This document shows positions 45,929 through 54,466 of a stretch of 64,000 nucleotides of DNA, piece by piece. Source of the stretch: Pseudomonas sp. PB101. Lineage in GTDB: Bacteria; Pseudomonadota; Gammaproteobacteria; Pseudomonadales; Pseudomonadaceae. The translations under genes were made by a program, and so were the position numbers. Within the stretch, counting starts at the first letter, position 1. Each line of letters begins with the position of its first letter. The stretch covers positions 43,788 through 107,787 of the forward strand of contig NZ_RWIR01000069.1 of the NCBI RefSeq assembly GCF_009764265.1. The letters are read 5' to 3'. The notes under the pieces are model-generated. The model saw only the letters and a program-made list of their open reading frames with translations, did not search any database and was not told the DNA's origin.

Positions 45929-46813
45929 ATGCACTTCGACCTGACCGACCTGCGCCTGTACCTGAACATCCTCGACGCAGGCAACATCACCGCCGGCGCC
46001 GCGCGCAGTCATTTGTCCCTAGCGGCGGCCAGCGCACGAATTCGTGCCATGGAGGCGTCGCTGGGCGTCGAGTTTCTTCAGCGCAATCGTCGTGGGGTCA
46101 GCCCGACGCCGGCCGGTAATGCCCTGGCCCGACACGCCCGGGTTCTGCTGCAACAGGCCGAGCGCATGCAACAGGAACTGGCCGAATACGCCAAGGGCGT
46201 CAAAGGCCAGGTGCGACTGCTGTGCAATACCACGGCGATCACCGAGTACCTGCCAGAGCTGCTCGCGGACTTCCTGAGCAGCCATCCCAACCTCGACATC
46301 GACCTGCAGGAACTGCCCAGCGCCCGCATCACCCATGCTTTGCGCCAGGGTGCAGCGGACCTGGGCATCGTGTCCGACGCGATCGACACCGGTGACCTGC
46401 AGACCCAAGCGTTCCGCGATGACCCACTGGTGCTGATCATGCCCGGCGACCATCCCTTGGCACAGGCCACCTCGCCGAGCTTCACCGACACGCTGCATCA
46501 CGACTATGTCGGCCTGAATGCCAATAGCGCGCTGGCGGTGTATCTGGAAGAACAGGCACTGCACGCCGGCCTGCGCATGCAGATTCGCATCCGCGCCGAC
46601 AGCTTCGATGGCGTGATGCGCATGGTCGCCCGCGGGGCAGGCCTGGCGATTGTGCCGCTGGCCGCAGTCGATCGCAGTTCGGGCGCATTGCATTTCAAAA
46701 GCCTCGCCCTGCAAGAACCCTGGGCTCAACGCAAACTGCTGCTCTGCGCCCGGGATTTCACCGCGTTGCCGGGCTATGCCAAGGCCCTGCTGCACGCCTT
46801 GACTCTCCCCTGA
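45929..46813 (+). CDS. LysR-family regulator
   Basis: 294 residues. HTH core LSLAAASARIRAMEASLGV, with GVSPTPAGNALARHARVLL after it; substrate-binding domain from about 90. The opening HFDLTDLRLYLNILDAGNIT is typical of regulators next to TauE-type transporters. Likely acts on the divergent TauE gene. Confidence 0.88.
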   Translation: MHFDLTDLRLYLNILDAGNITAGAARSHLSLAAASARIRAMEASLGVEFLQRNRRGVSPTPAGNALARHARVLLQQAERMQQELAEYAKGVKGQVRLLCNTTAITEYLPELLADFLSSHPNLDIDLQELPSARITHALRQGAADLGIVSDAIDTGDLQTQAFRDDPLVLIMPGDHPLAQATSPSFTDTLHHDYVGLNANSALAVYLEEQALHAGLRMQIRIRADSFDGVMRMVARGAGLAIVPLAAVDRSSGALHFKSLALQEPWAQRKLLLCARDFTALPGYAKALLHALTLP

Positions 46814-46858
46814 GGGGCAGACTTTATCCTTGAGGCTTGATCTTCAAGGACCGCGACA

Positions 46859-47434
46859 ATGGGCAAACGAATACTGGTGATCCTCGGGCATCCTTCAAGC
46901 AACAGCTTCTGCGCTGCCCTCGCTGAGCGTTACTCACAGTCGGCAGTGCGCGCCGGGCATGAGGTGCGTCAGTTGTTCCTGGGCAGCATGGATTTTGACC
47001 CGGTGCTGCGCGAAGGTTATCAGCAGGTCCAGCCGCTGGAGGCCGATCTGCGCAACGCCCAGGCCGACATCCTGTGGGCCGAACAGCTGACACTGGTTTA
47101 TCCGATCTGGTGGGGTGGCGTACCGGCCTTGCTCAAGGGCTTTTTCGACCGGGTGTTCTTGCCGGGTTTTGCCTTCAAGTATCGCCAGGGCAAAGCTTTC
47201 CCCGACAAACTCCTGCGCGGCCGAACCGCCCACCTGCTGGTGACCATGGACACACCGCCCTGGTATTACCGATGGATCTACCGCATGCCCGGCCTGCACC
47301 AGGTGCGCAAGACCACGCTGGAGTTCTGTGGCATCAAGCCCACCCGAACCCTCACCTTCGGGCCAATTCTCGGCGCCAGCGCAGACCGGCATGCGGCCTG
47401 GTTGCGCCAAGCCGAAGCTATCGCCAGCGCTTGA
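46859..47434 (+). CDS. flavodoxin-fold NAD(P)H oxidoreductase
   Basis: 191 residues. Family motifs: ILVILGHPSSNSFCAAL, TLVYPIWWGGVPALLKGFFD, FLPGFAFKY. Of the NQO1/KefF type; reduces quinones or electrophiles. The MerR gene 49 bases downstream probably regulates it as one unit. Confidence 0.87.
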   Translation: MGKRILVILGHPSSNSFCAALAERYSQSAVRAGHEVRQLFLGSMDFDPVLREGYQQVQPLEADLRNAQADILWAEQLTLVYPIWWGGVPALLKGFFDRVFLPGFAFKYRQGKAFPDKLLRGRTAHLLVTMDTPPWYYRWIYRMPGLHQVRKTTLEFCGIKPTRTLTFGPILGASADRHAAWLRQAEAIASA

Positions 47435-47483
47435 GTCGGTCGATAATGCCCCGAGCCTTACCCTCGGAGAAAAGGACCTTCCC

Positions 47484-47855
47484 ATGTACATCGGCCAAGC
47501 CGCGCAACGTTCCGGAACCACGGTCAAAAGCATCCGTCACTACGAGTCGATCGGCCTGCTGCCTGTCGCCCGACGCCAGGGCAAGTACCGCATCTATGAC
47601 CAGCACAGCGTCGACCTGCTGATGTTCATCAAATGTGCCCAACAGTTGGGGTTCCGACTCAAGGAGTTGCAGTCGGCCTTCGCCGGACATCAAGGCCCGC
47701 AACTGCCATGGGAACGGGCACACCAGGTCATCGCCAGCAAAAAACAGGAAATCGCCGAGCGGATAGCAGCGCTGTCGCAACAGCACTCGCAATTGGTCGA
47801 GTTCGAAAACAGCCTCGAACAATCCAGGCGCGATTGTCCGCTGACGCGTCCATGA
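47484..47855 (+). CDS. MerR-family regulator
   Basis: 123 residues from ATG 47484 with AAGGA upstream. HTH with MYIGQAAQRSGTTVKSIRHY and ESIGLLPVARRQGKYRIY, then a coiled-coil dimer helix (HQVIASKKQEIAERIAAL). One cysteine remains (RRDCPLTRP), too few for typical metal binding, so an electrophile or redox signal is more likely. Confidence 0.86.
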   Translation: MYIGQAAQRSGTTVKSIRHYESIGLLPVARRQGKYRIYDQHSVDLLMFIKCAQQLGFRLKELQSAFAGHQGPQLPWERAHQVIASKKQEIAERIAALSQQHSQLVEFENSLEQSRRDCPLTRP

Positions 47856-47961
47856 GGACCGTGCGCTTATGGGCAGCTCAGTGTCGAGCACAGACAACTG
47901 ACGGATGGACCGACGCTATAGGGTGCGACTTCAGTTCTTGAGCCCACTGCCCGGAGTCATC

Positions 47962-48306
47962 ATGACCGCACCGATTACCGTACTTCGCGACACCCACCCC
48001 TTGCCCGTGCTCGACGCCTGCAAATGGGAAAAGCTCGAAGGCGACCCGCACACCGTCAACCTCAACGCCTACACCAGTGAAGACGGCAGCAAGATCATGG
48101 GCACCTGGATCTGCACGCCGGGCAAGTGGTACGTGGAATACGTGAAGTGGGAGTACTGCCATTTCCAGGAAGGCTACTGCATCATCACCCCCGAAGGCAT
48201 GGCGCCGATCCACCTGCGTGCCGGTGACATTTTTGTCGTTGAGCCGGGGATGAAAGGCACCTGGGAAGTGGTGGAAACCGTGCGCAAATATTTCGTGTTT
48301 GCCTGA
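47962..48306 (+). CDS. cupin-domain protein (DUF861 type)
   Basis: 114 residues from ATG 47962. Single cupin barrel: GTWICTPGKWYVEYVKWEYCHF, then GYCIITPEG and LRAGDIFVVEPGMKGTWEV (partly shown). Resembles ureidoglycolate-type small cupins of unknown substrate. Followed by a strong terminator. Confidence 0.85.
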   Translation: MTAPITVLRDTHPLPVLDACKWEKLEGDPHTVNLNAYTSEDGSKIMGTWICTPGKWYVEYVKWEYCHFQEGYCIITPEGMAPIHLRAGDIFVVEPGMKGTWEVVETVRKYFVFA

Positions 48307-48316
48307 TACAAAAAAA

Positions 48317-48347
48317 CCGGGGGATCACCCGACGTGATCTCCCGGTA
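48317..48347 (+). terminator. terminator hairpin after the cupin gene
   Basis: ACCGGGGGATCAC, loop CCGAC, GTGATCTCCCGGT: 13-bp stem with one mismatch; A-rich before it and moderate T content after it. Confidence 0.65.
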
Positions 48348-48372
48348 AATATCTTTGGGTAAACGCCGCCCC

Positions 48373-48463
48373 CTGTGGGAGCGAGCTTGCTCGCGATAGC
48401 GCTGGGTCAGTCACCATCAATGTCGACTGTAACGGCCTCATCGCGAGCAAGCTCGCTCCCACA
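48373..48463. repeat. REP-type inverted pair
   Basis: TGTGGGAGCGAGCTTGCTCG and its inverse before the mmsB stop. Confidence 0.8.
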
Positions 48464-48482
48464 ATTGTTTGCCACAGCCTTG

Positions 48483-49370
48483 CTACTGCGGTTTGCGATA
48501 ACCATTGATGATCGCCGAGAAGTCCTGCCCACCCTCCCCACGCAAACTCATCGCCTGATACAGCTGCTGGGCCACCGCGCCGAGTACCACCGGCTGGTGC
48601 GCCTGACGCGCAGCTTCAGTGGCCAGCCCCAGATCCTTGAGCATCAGTTCGGCACCGAAACCACCGGTGTAACCGCGCGACGCCGGCGCCGTTTCGACGA
48701 TGCCCGGCCACGGGTTGTACATCTCCGAACTCCAGCAACGCCCGGTTGAACTGTTGATGATGCCCGCCAGCACCTTGGTGTCGATGCCCAGGGCATCGCC
48801 CAGCGCCATGGCTTCGCTGACGCCGACCATGGAAATCCCCAACAGCAGGTTGTTGCAGATTTTAGCGATTTGCCCGGTGCCGACCTCACCACAATGGACG
48901 ATGTTGCGGCCCATCTGCGCCAGTACCGGCTGCAGGGTGGCGAACAGTTCAGGCGTGGCGCCGACCATGAAGGTCAACGTCCCGGCCGCCGCACCACCGG
49001 TGCCGCCCGAGACCGGCGCATCGGCCATGGTCACGCCCTGTTTGGCAGCGGCGGCGGCCACGTCTCGTGCGGTCTGCGGATCGATGGTGCTGCAATCCAC
49101 GGCCGGTACGCCCTTGCCGATACCGGCGAGCACGCCGTCTTCCCCCAGCCACACGCTGCGTACATGCACCGCGGCAGGCAGCATGGTGATGACCAGTTCG
49201 GCACCTTCCGACGCTTCACGGGCCGACGCGCTGATGCTGCCGCCCAGTTGCTCGAGTTCCGCCAGCACGGTTTTGTTCAGGTCGACCAGGCGCAGCGCAT
49301 GGCCGGCCTTGATCAGGTTGCGCGCCATCGGCGCGCCCATGTTGCCGAGACCGATAAAAGCGATTTTCAT
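48483..49370 (-). CDS. mmsB: 3-hydroxyisobutyrate dehydrogenase
   Basis: 295 residues. NAD-binding KIAFIGLGNMGAPMARNLI at the N-terminus, family motif DAPVSGGTGGAAAGTL near residue 117, and catalytic Lys in GQIAKICNNLLL. Oxidises 3-hydroxyisobutyrate to methylmalonate semialdehyde in valine breakdown. Ten bases after mmsA; same operon. Confidence 0.93.
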   Translation of the reverse strand: MKIAFIGLGNMGAPMARNLIKAGHALRLVDLNKTVLAELEQLGGSISASAREASEGAELVITMLPAAVHVRSVWLGEDGVLAGIGKGVPAVDCSTIDPQTARDVAAAAAKQGVTMADAPVSGGTGGAAAGTLTFMVGATPELFATLQPVLAQMGRNIVHCGEVGTGQIAKICNNLLLGISMVGVSEAMALGDALGIDTKVLAGIINSSTGRCWSSEMYNPWPGIVETAPASRGYTGGFGAELMLKDLGLATEAARQAHQPVVLGAVAQQLYQAMSLRGEGGQDFSAIINGYRKPQ

Positions 49371-49380
49371 GTCCGGCTCC

Positions 49381-50907
49381 TCATCGCAAATTGATGGTGG
49401 TGTTCACACCGTCGTTGACGCTGTTGTCATCGAACCAGCGGCTGGTGACGGTCTTGGTCTGAGTGTAGAACTGCACCACTTGCTTGCCATACGGGCCGAG
49501 GTCGCCGAGCTTGGAACCGCGCGAACCGGTGAAGCTGAAGAACGGGACCGGCACCGGAATCGGGATGTTGATGCCGACCTGGCCAACATCGATTTCGCTC
49601 TGGAATTTACGTGCCGCCGCACCGCTCTGGGTGAACAGGCCCGTGCCGTTGCCGAACGGGTTGGCGTTGACCAGGGCGATGGCCTCATCAAGGGTGGCGA
49701 CTTCCAGCACCACGAGCACCGGGCCGAAGATTTCCTGGGTGTAGATCTGCATGTCGGTGGTCACGCCGGAGAACAGGGTCGGGCCGACAAAGTTGCCCTT
49801 CTCGTAACCGGGAACCGTGATTTCGCGACCGTCCAGCTCCAGCTTGGCGCCTTCCTTGATGCCGCTTTCGATCAGGTCGAGAATCCGCGCCTTGGCTTTT
49901 TTCGAGATCACCGGGCCGACATCGGTACCCGGCTCGCTACCGGCATTCACGGTGAGTTTCTGCGCCAGCGCTTTCAAGTCCGGCAGCCATTGCTTGGCCG
50001 CGCCCACCAGCACCACCACCGAGGTGGCCATGCAGCGTTGACCGGCGGCACCGAAACCGGCACCCACCAGCGCATTCAGCGCTTGTTCGCGGTTGGCGTC
50101 CGGCAGCACCACGGCGTGGTTCTTCGCGCCCATCATCGACTGCACACGCTTGCCGTGTTTACCGGCCAGGTCATAAACGTGGGTACCGACGGCGGTCGAA
50201 CCGACGAAGGAAACCGCCTTGATGTCCTTGTGGGTGCAGAGCCCGTCCACCACATCCTTGCCGCCATGCACAACGTTGAGCACACCGGCCGGAATGCCCG
50301 CCTCGATCGCCAGCTCCACCAGGAGCATGGTCGACATCGGGTCCTGTTCGGACGGTTTGAGCACGAAGGTGTTGCCGCAGGCGATGGCCATCGGGAACAT
50401 CCACAGCGGAATCATCGCCGGGAAGTTGAACGGGGTAATGCCCGCGCACACGCCGATCGGCTGGCGCAGGGTGTAGGTGTCGACGCCGCCGGCGACGTTT
50501 TCAGCGAACTCACCCATTTGCAGGCTGCCGATGGAGCAGGCGTGTTCGACCACTTCCAGGCCACGGAAAATATCACCCTCGGCGTCGGCAATGGTCTTGC
50601 CCTGCTCGGCGCTCAGGACCACGGCGATGCGCTTGGAGTGTTCGCGAATCAGCGCCTGCAGCTTGAGCATGATGCGCATGCGCGCGCCGATGGGGGTCAG
50701 TTTCCAGGTCTGGAACGCACGATGCGCGGCACTGATGGCAGCGTCGACTTCTTCGGCGGTGGCAAACGGCACTTTGGCTAGCACTTGCTGGGTCGCCGGG
50801 TTGATGATGTCGTGCCATTCGGTAGACTTGGATTCGACCCACTCGCCGTCGATCAACAATTTGACCTTTTGTACGGTGGTGTCGTTGGGCGTGAGCGATG
50901 CGTTCAT
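49381..50907 (-). CDS. mmsA: CoA-acylating methylmalonate-semialdehyde dehydrogenase
   Basis: 508 residues from ATG 50907. Aldehyde-dehydrogenase fold with catalytic Cys in GAAGQRCMATSVV, NAD site FVGSTAVGTHVY, and the family sequence TPFNFPAMIPLWMFPMAIA. Converts methylmalonate semialdehyde to propionyl-CoA. First gene of mmsAB. Confidence 0.94.
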   Translation of the reverse strand: MNASLTPNDTTVQKVKLLIDGEWVESKSTEWHDIINPATQQVLAKVPFATAEEVDAAISAAHRAFQTWKLTPIGARMRIMLKLQALIREHSKRIAVVLSAEQGKTIADAEGDIFRGLEVVEHACSIGSLQMGEFAENVAGGVDTYTLRQPIGVCAGITPFNFPAMIPLWMFPMAIACGNTFVLKPSEQDPMSTMLLVELAIEAGIPAGVLNVVHGGKDVVDGLCTHKDIKAVSFVGSTAVGTHVYDLAGKHGKRVQSMMGAKNHAVVLPDANREQALNALVGAGFGAAGQRCMATSVVVLVGAAKQWLPDLKALAQKLTVNAGSEPGTDVGPVISKKAKARILDLIESGIKEGAKLELDGREITVPGYEKGNFVGPTLFSGVTTDMQIYTQEIFGPVLVVLEVATLDEAIALVNANPFGNGTGLFTQSGAAARKFQSEIDVGQVGINIPIPVPVPFFSFTGSRGSKLGDLGPYGKQVVQFYTQTKTVTSRWFDDNSVNDGVNTTINLR

Positions 50908-51056
50908 ATGGGTCTCCGAATGCTTATTTTTATCTGGGAGCCAAGGCGAGAAAGTCACCCTGAGATGAGCTGTGTGCCGCGAATTGGTTGTCGGGCTGTT
51001 TTTGGAGTATAGATGTGCAAACTTCTGATAAGAACGCACATAAAAACCGGTCCAAC

Positions 51057-52004
51057 ATGCAAAAAAACATCACCTCCCTCGGTTCGCTGAACTGGGATGA
51101 CCTCAAGTTTTTCCTCGAAGTCGCCCGCACCCGCAAGGCCAGCACCGCGGCCAAGCGCCTGGCGGTCGACTACACCACGGTGTCGCGACGCATCAGTTCA
51201 CTGGAAACGGCGCTGGGCACGTTGCTGTTCGAAAAATCCCGGACCAACGGCTTCGTCCTGACCGCCGAGGGCCAGCGGTTGATGGGTTATGCCGAGTCGA
51301 TCGAAAGCACCCTGCACATGGCGTGCGAGCAGGTTTCCGGCTCCGGCGTGGCGTTGTCAGGGCATGTGCGCATGGGCTGCACCGAAGGTTTCGGCAGCTT
51401 TTTCATCACGCCGCAGCTGAGCCACTTCGTCGACACCTACCCGGCAATCTCGGTGGACATCCTGCCGCTGCCGCACTTCATCAGCCTGTCCAAGCGCGAA
51501 GCCGACATCGTCATCGCCCTGGAGCGCCCGGAGCATGGCCCGTACGTCTGCTGCAAACTGTGCGACTACCGGTTGCAGCTGTACGCGACCCAGGACTACC
51601 TGGACAACCATCCGCCGATTCGCAAACCCGCCGATTTGGCCAAGCATTCATTTATCAGTTACGTCGACGACCTGGCGTTCAGCTCCGAGCTGTTGTACCT
51701 GGCCAACGTATTGCCCGGCGCCAGCGCCAACCTGCGCAGCACCAGCGTGATCGCGCAGTTCGTGGCAGCGCAGCAAGGACGCTCACTGGCGATCCTGCCC
51801 TGCTTCCTCGCCACCCAGGACCCGCGCCTGCTGCCGGTGTTGCCGCAGGAAATCAACATCACCCGACAGTTCTGGATGTACTGCCGCGAGGATCTGCGCA
51901 AGCTCAAGCGGATCACCCTGTTGTGGGATTACATCCGCCAGGTGACCGAGCAGAATCAGGGCCTGTTGATGGGGGAAAGTCGGGAGATGCTGTTTGCCGA
52001 TTAG
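51057..52004 (+). CDS. LysR-family regulator, probable activator of mmsAB
   Basis: 315 residues from ATG 51057; the longer frame upstream lacks a start signal. HTH core ASTAAKRLAVDYTTVSRRIS; substrate-binding domain from about residue 100. Divergent from mmsA with a 149-base shared region, the usual arrangement for control. P. aeruginosa uses an AraC-type MmsR instead, so this is a different solution. Confidence 0.88.
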   Translation: MQKNITSLGSLNWDDLKFFLEVARTRKASTAAKRLAVDYTTVSRRISSLETALGTLLFEKSRTNGFVLTAEGQRLMGYAESIESTLHMACEQVSGSGVALSGHVRMGCTEGFGSFFITPQLSHFVDTYPAISVDILPLPHFISLSKREADIVIALERPEHGPYVCCKLCDYRLQLYATQDYLDNHPPIRKPADLAKHSFISYVDDLAFSSELLYLANVLPGASANLRSTSVIAQFVAAQQGRSLAILPCFLATQDPRLLPVLPQEINITRQFWMYCREDLRKLKRITLLWDYIRQVTEQNQGLLMGESREMLFAD

Positions 52005-52501
52005 TCGGAGCTGACCACGATGGCGACCCGGCGATTTTCGGTGCGGCCGCTGGAGGTGTTGTTGCTGGCCACCGGTACGCTGCTGCCAAGGCCGCGCAGC
52101 TGGATGTTTTCCGGTGGCATGCCGACGGTGTTGAGGACCTTGGCAACGCTTTTCGCCCGGCGCACGGACAGTTGCTCGTTGTAGGCTTCTTTACCCGATG
52201 CGTCGGTGTGACCATCGACCCGCACTCGCTCGATACCCACACCGAGCAGCGCCTTGCCGATGCGTTCGACGATCTCGGTGCTCTGCTTGTTCAGGCTGTC
52301 GTCGTCACTGCCAAACAGGACCTTGCCGGACAAGCCGAAGGCCCAGCCATCGTCGGTCAGTTCGAACCCCTGCTGTTTCAGTACGGCGATTTGCGCCGGG
52401 GTCAGGCCTTTGGGGGTGGTCTGGCAACCGGTCAGGCTCAATAAAGCCACGAGCAGGGTCATGGTGAAAAAACGCAGGGAACGCGGGTTGAAAGTGAACA
52501 C
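52001..52501 (-). CDS. yfiB: outer-membrane OmpA-like lipoprotein of the c-di-GMP module
   Basis: 166 residues. Lipobox LLSLTGC with Cys26 as lipid anchor. OmpA-type peptidoglycan-binding domain with VRVDGHTDASGKEAYNEQLS and RRAKSVAKVL. In P. aeruginosa YfiB sequesters YfiR at the outer membrane under envelope stress and so frees YfiN. Follows yfiN by 5 bases. Confidence 0.92.
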   Translation of the reverse strand: MFTFNPRSLRFFTMTLLVALLSLTGCQTTPKGLTPAQIAVLKQQGFELTDDGWAFGLSGKVLFGSDDDSLNKQSTEIVERIGKALLGVGIERVRVDGHTDASGKEAYNEQLSVRRAKSVAKVLNTVGMPPENIQLRGLGSSVPVASNNTSSGRTENRRVAIVVSSD

Positions 52502-52506
52502 TGAAA

Positions 52507-53775
52507 TCAGCTCCTGTCTTGAACATCGGCGGCAGTGTGCTCCGACCCTGCCGTGTACTGTGCGCCTCGGGACAGGCGCTTGGCCTGGTACATCGCAGCA
52601 TCGGCGGCGTTGAGCAGGGCACCCGGCGTTGCGCCATGATCCGGGTACACCGCGACGCCGATACTGAGTGAGGTCAATACCTGGGTACTGCCCGGCAATG
52701 GAATCGGCATGTCCATGCTGGCCAGAATCTTGTCGGCAATTCGTTCGGCGTCTGCGGTCTTGTGCAGCGGTGTCAGCAACACGGCAAACTCATCGCCACC
52801 CAAGCGCGCCACCAGGTCTTCTTCTCGCAGTTGCGCGCGAACCCGGTTGGCCACGGCGACCAACACCGCGTCCCCCGCCGCGTGGCCGAAATTGTCGTTG
52901 ATCTCCTTGAAGCGATCGCTGTCGAGAAACAGCACCGCCACTCGCTCGCCAAGCTTGTTGGCGTTGCGCAGCGCGCGCATCAGGCGGCCTTCGAAAAACG
53001 CCCGGTTGGGCAATCCCGTGAGGCTGTCGTGACTGGCCTTGTGAGCCAGGGTTTCGTTTTCGCTTTGCAGGTGCGATTGCCAGGACTCGAGTTCATCGAG
53101 CAGGGCATTGAAGTCGTTGCCGAAATCATCGAGCTCGACAATGTCGGCCGGCGGCACGCGCTTGTCGAAGGCACGCTCACTGCGCACGGCGTGGGCGACA
53201 GCGGCCAGGTTGCGCAGGGGTTGGGTGATCCCGCGAAGTTGGCGGCGCGCCAAAAACAGCGCAACCCAGGCACTGATGGCCGTGCACAAGACGATGCCCA
53301 CCAGGCCGCTAAGCAAAAATCGCATCAGGCTGCCGCCGTAGCCCGTGAGCTTGATGCTGCCGATTTCCTGCCCTTGATGGAGGATCGGCATGCTCATCGG
53401 CTCTTCGAGAAAGGCTTTGGCGATGTGCAGTTCGAGATCGGATAACCATCCGGTTTCCGGTCGTTGCCAGCGGGCCAGCAAATGGCCGTGCCGGTCGAAC
53501 ACCTGGGCGTCGGCCACTTCTTCGGTGGAGGCAATCAACGCCAGCGCTTCGGTGGTGGCGGCCTTATCGTTGAACACCACCGCGGCTTCCACGGTGTAGC
53601 TGATCGAGCGGGCAATCAGGTGCAGGTTGTGATCGGCGTACACGCGCAAGGCCAGCACGCCGAGCAACGTCAGCGAAACACTGGCCATGGCAACGCCCAC
53701 CAGCGCAACGAGCAAGTTGCCGCGACCGATGACCGAATGCAAAGTCGGGCGGCTGCCCGGTGTCAGTAGTTTCAT
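52507..53775 (-). CDS. yfiN: membrane diguanylate cyclase YfiN/TpbB
   Basis: 422 residues from ATG 53775, overlapping the yfiR stop (ATGA). TM1 near 15-40, periplasmic CHASE8-type sensor, TM2 near 155-180, HAMP (LRGITQPLRNLAAVAHAV), and GGDEF domain with ARLGGDEFAVLL. The inhibitory site REED lies five residues upstream of GGDEF. Makes c-di-GMP; repressed by periplasmic YfiR. Confidence 0.94.
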   Translation of the reverse strand: MKLLTPGSRPTLHSVIGRGNLLVALVGVAMASVSLTLLGVLALRVYADHNLHLIARSISYTVEAAVVFNDKAATTEALALIASTEEVADAQVFDRHGHLLARWQRPETGWLSDLELHIAKAFLEEPMSMPILHQGQEIGSIKLTGYGGSLMRFLLSGLVGIVLCTAISAWVALFLARRQLRGITQPLRNLAAVAHAVRSERAFDKRVPPADIVELDDFGNDFNALLDELESWQSHLQSENETLAHKASHDSLTGLPNRAFFEGRLMRALRNANKLGERVAVLFLDSDRFKEINDNFGHAAGDAVLVAVANRVRAQLREEDLVARLGGDEFAVLLTPLHKTADAERIADKILASMDMPIPLPGSTQVLTSLSIGVAVYPDHGATPGALLNAADAAMYQAKRLSRGAQYTAGSEHTAADVQDRS

Positions 53776-54347
53776 GGGGCCGCCGGCTTGCGACGGGACA
53801 GTTGCAACACGCTCGGATGAATGCGTACGCCACTGCGGGCGACGGAGTCGAGATTGACCTCGAATGACACCTGCTCGTCGCTGACCCGCAAACAAAACAG
53901 GCTGCCGACGGAGCATTGCTCGTCATTCTCGCTGATGCTCAACACCGGATGCCCGACCAACGCGGCAAACAATCGGCTGCGTTCTTCGCCGGTCAGCTTG
54001 CCGATATAAACCGCATCGCAGTCAGTGGCAATCGAAGGGTTGTCGGCCAGCAAACGTTGCACCGTCACAGGTCGACCGGTTGCCTGGGTGGTGCCTTTGA
54101 CCAGATCGTCGGTGTATTCGGTAGGGCCAACCAGGCACAGGCGCAGCAGCAAAGGCTCAACGGGCCAGCGGGCATAGCTGAGGATGCCGAGAACCACCTG
54201 AGTCACCGCTTTGGCGCGCTGGTCCGCCATGCCCACCGGGACTTGCGATTGAGCGAAAGCTACGCTGGCCATCAGACAAAGAAGGATGGCCAGCAGCGCT
54301 TTTTTACAGCCAACGACGCGCTCTGTCGTCCTGACAGCCACCTTCAT
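53772..54347 (-). CDS. yfiR: periplasmic repressor of YfiN
   Basis: 191 residues from ATG 54347. Signal peptide (ALLAILLCLMASVAFA). Mature part has cysteines at 71, 110, 145 and 152, the positions of the two redox-sensitive disulfides of P. aeruginosa YfiR. Binds and silences YfiN. First gene of the yfiRNB operon. Confidence 0.93.
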   Translation of the reverse strand: MKVAVRTTERVVGCKKALLAILLCLMASVAFAQSQVPVGMADQRAKAVTQVVLGILSYARWPVEPLLLRLCLVGPTEYTDDLVKGTTQATGRPVTVQRLLADNPSIATDCDAVYIGKLTGEERSRLFAALVGHPVLSISENDEQCSVGSLFCLRVSDEQVSFEVNLDSVARSGVRIHPSVLQLSRRKPAAP

Positions 54348-54466
54348 GCAGGGATACTCTTGGATCGTAGCGAAATGATGCCGCAACGATAGCACAGCGA
54401 GGAAATGCCAGCGAGGCCGCGTACTACGCAGCCTCGGACAATTTCCTACACACTGTTACTGACCCT

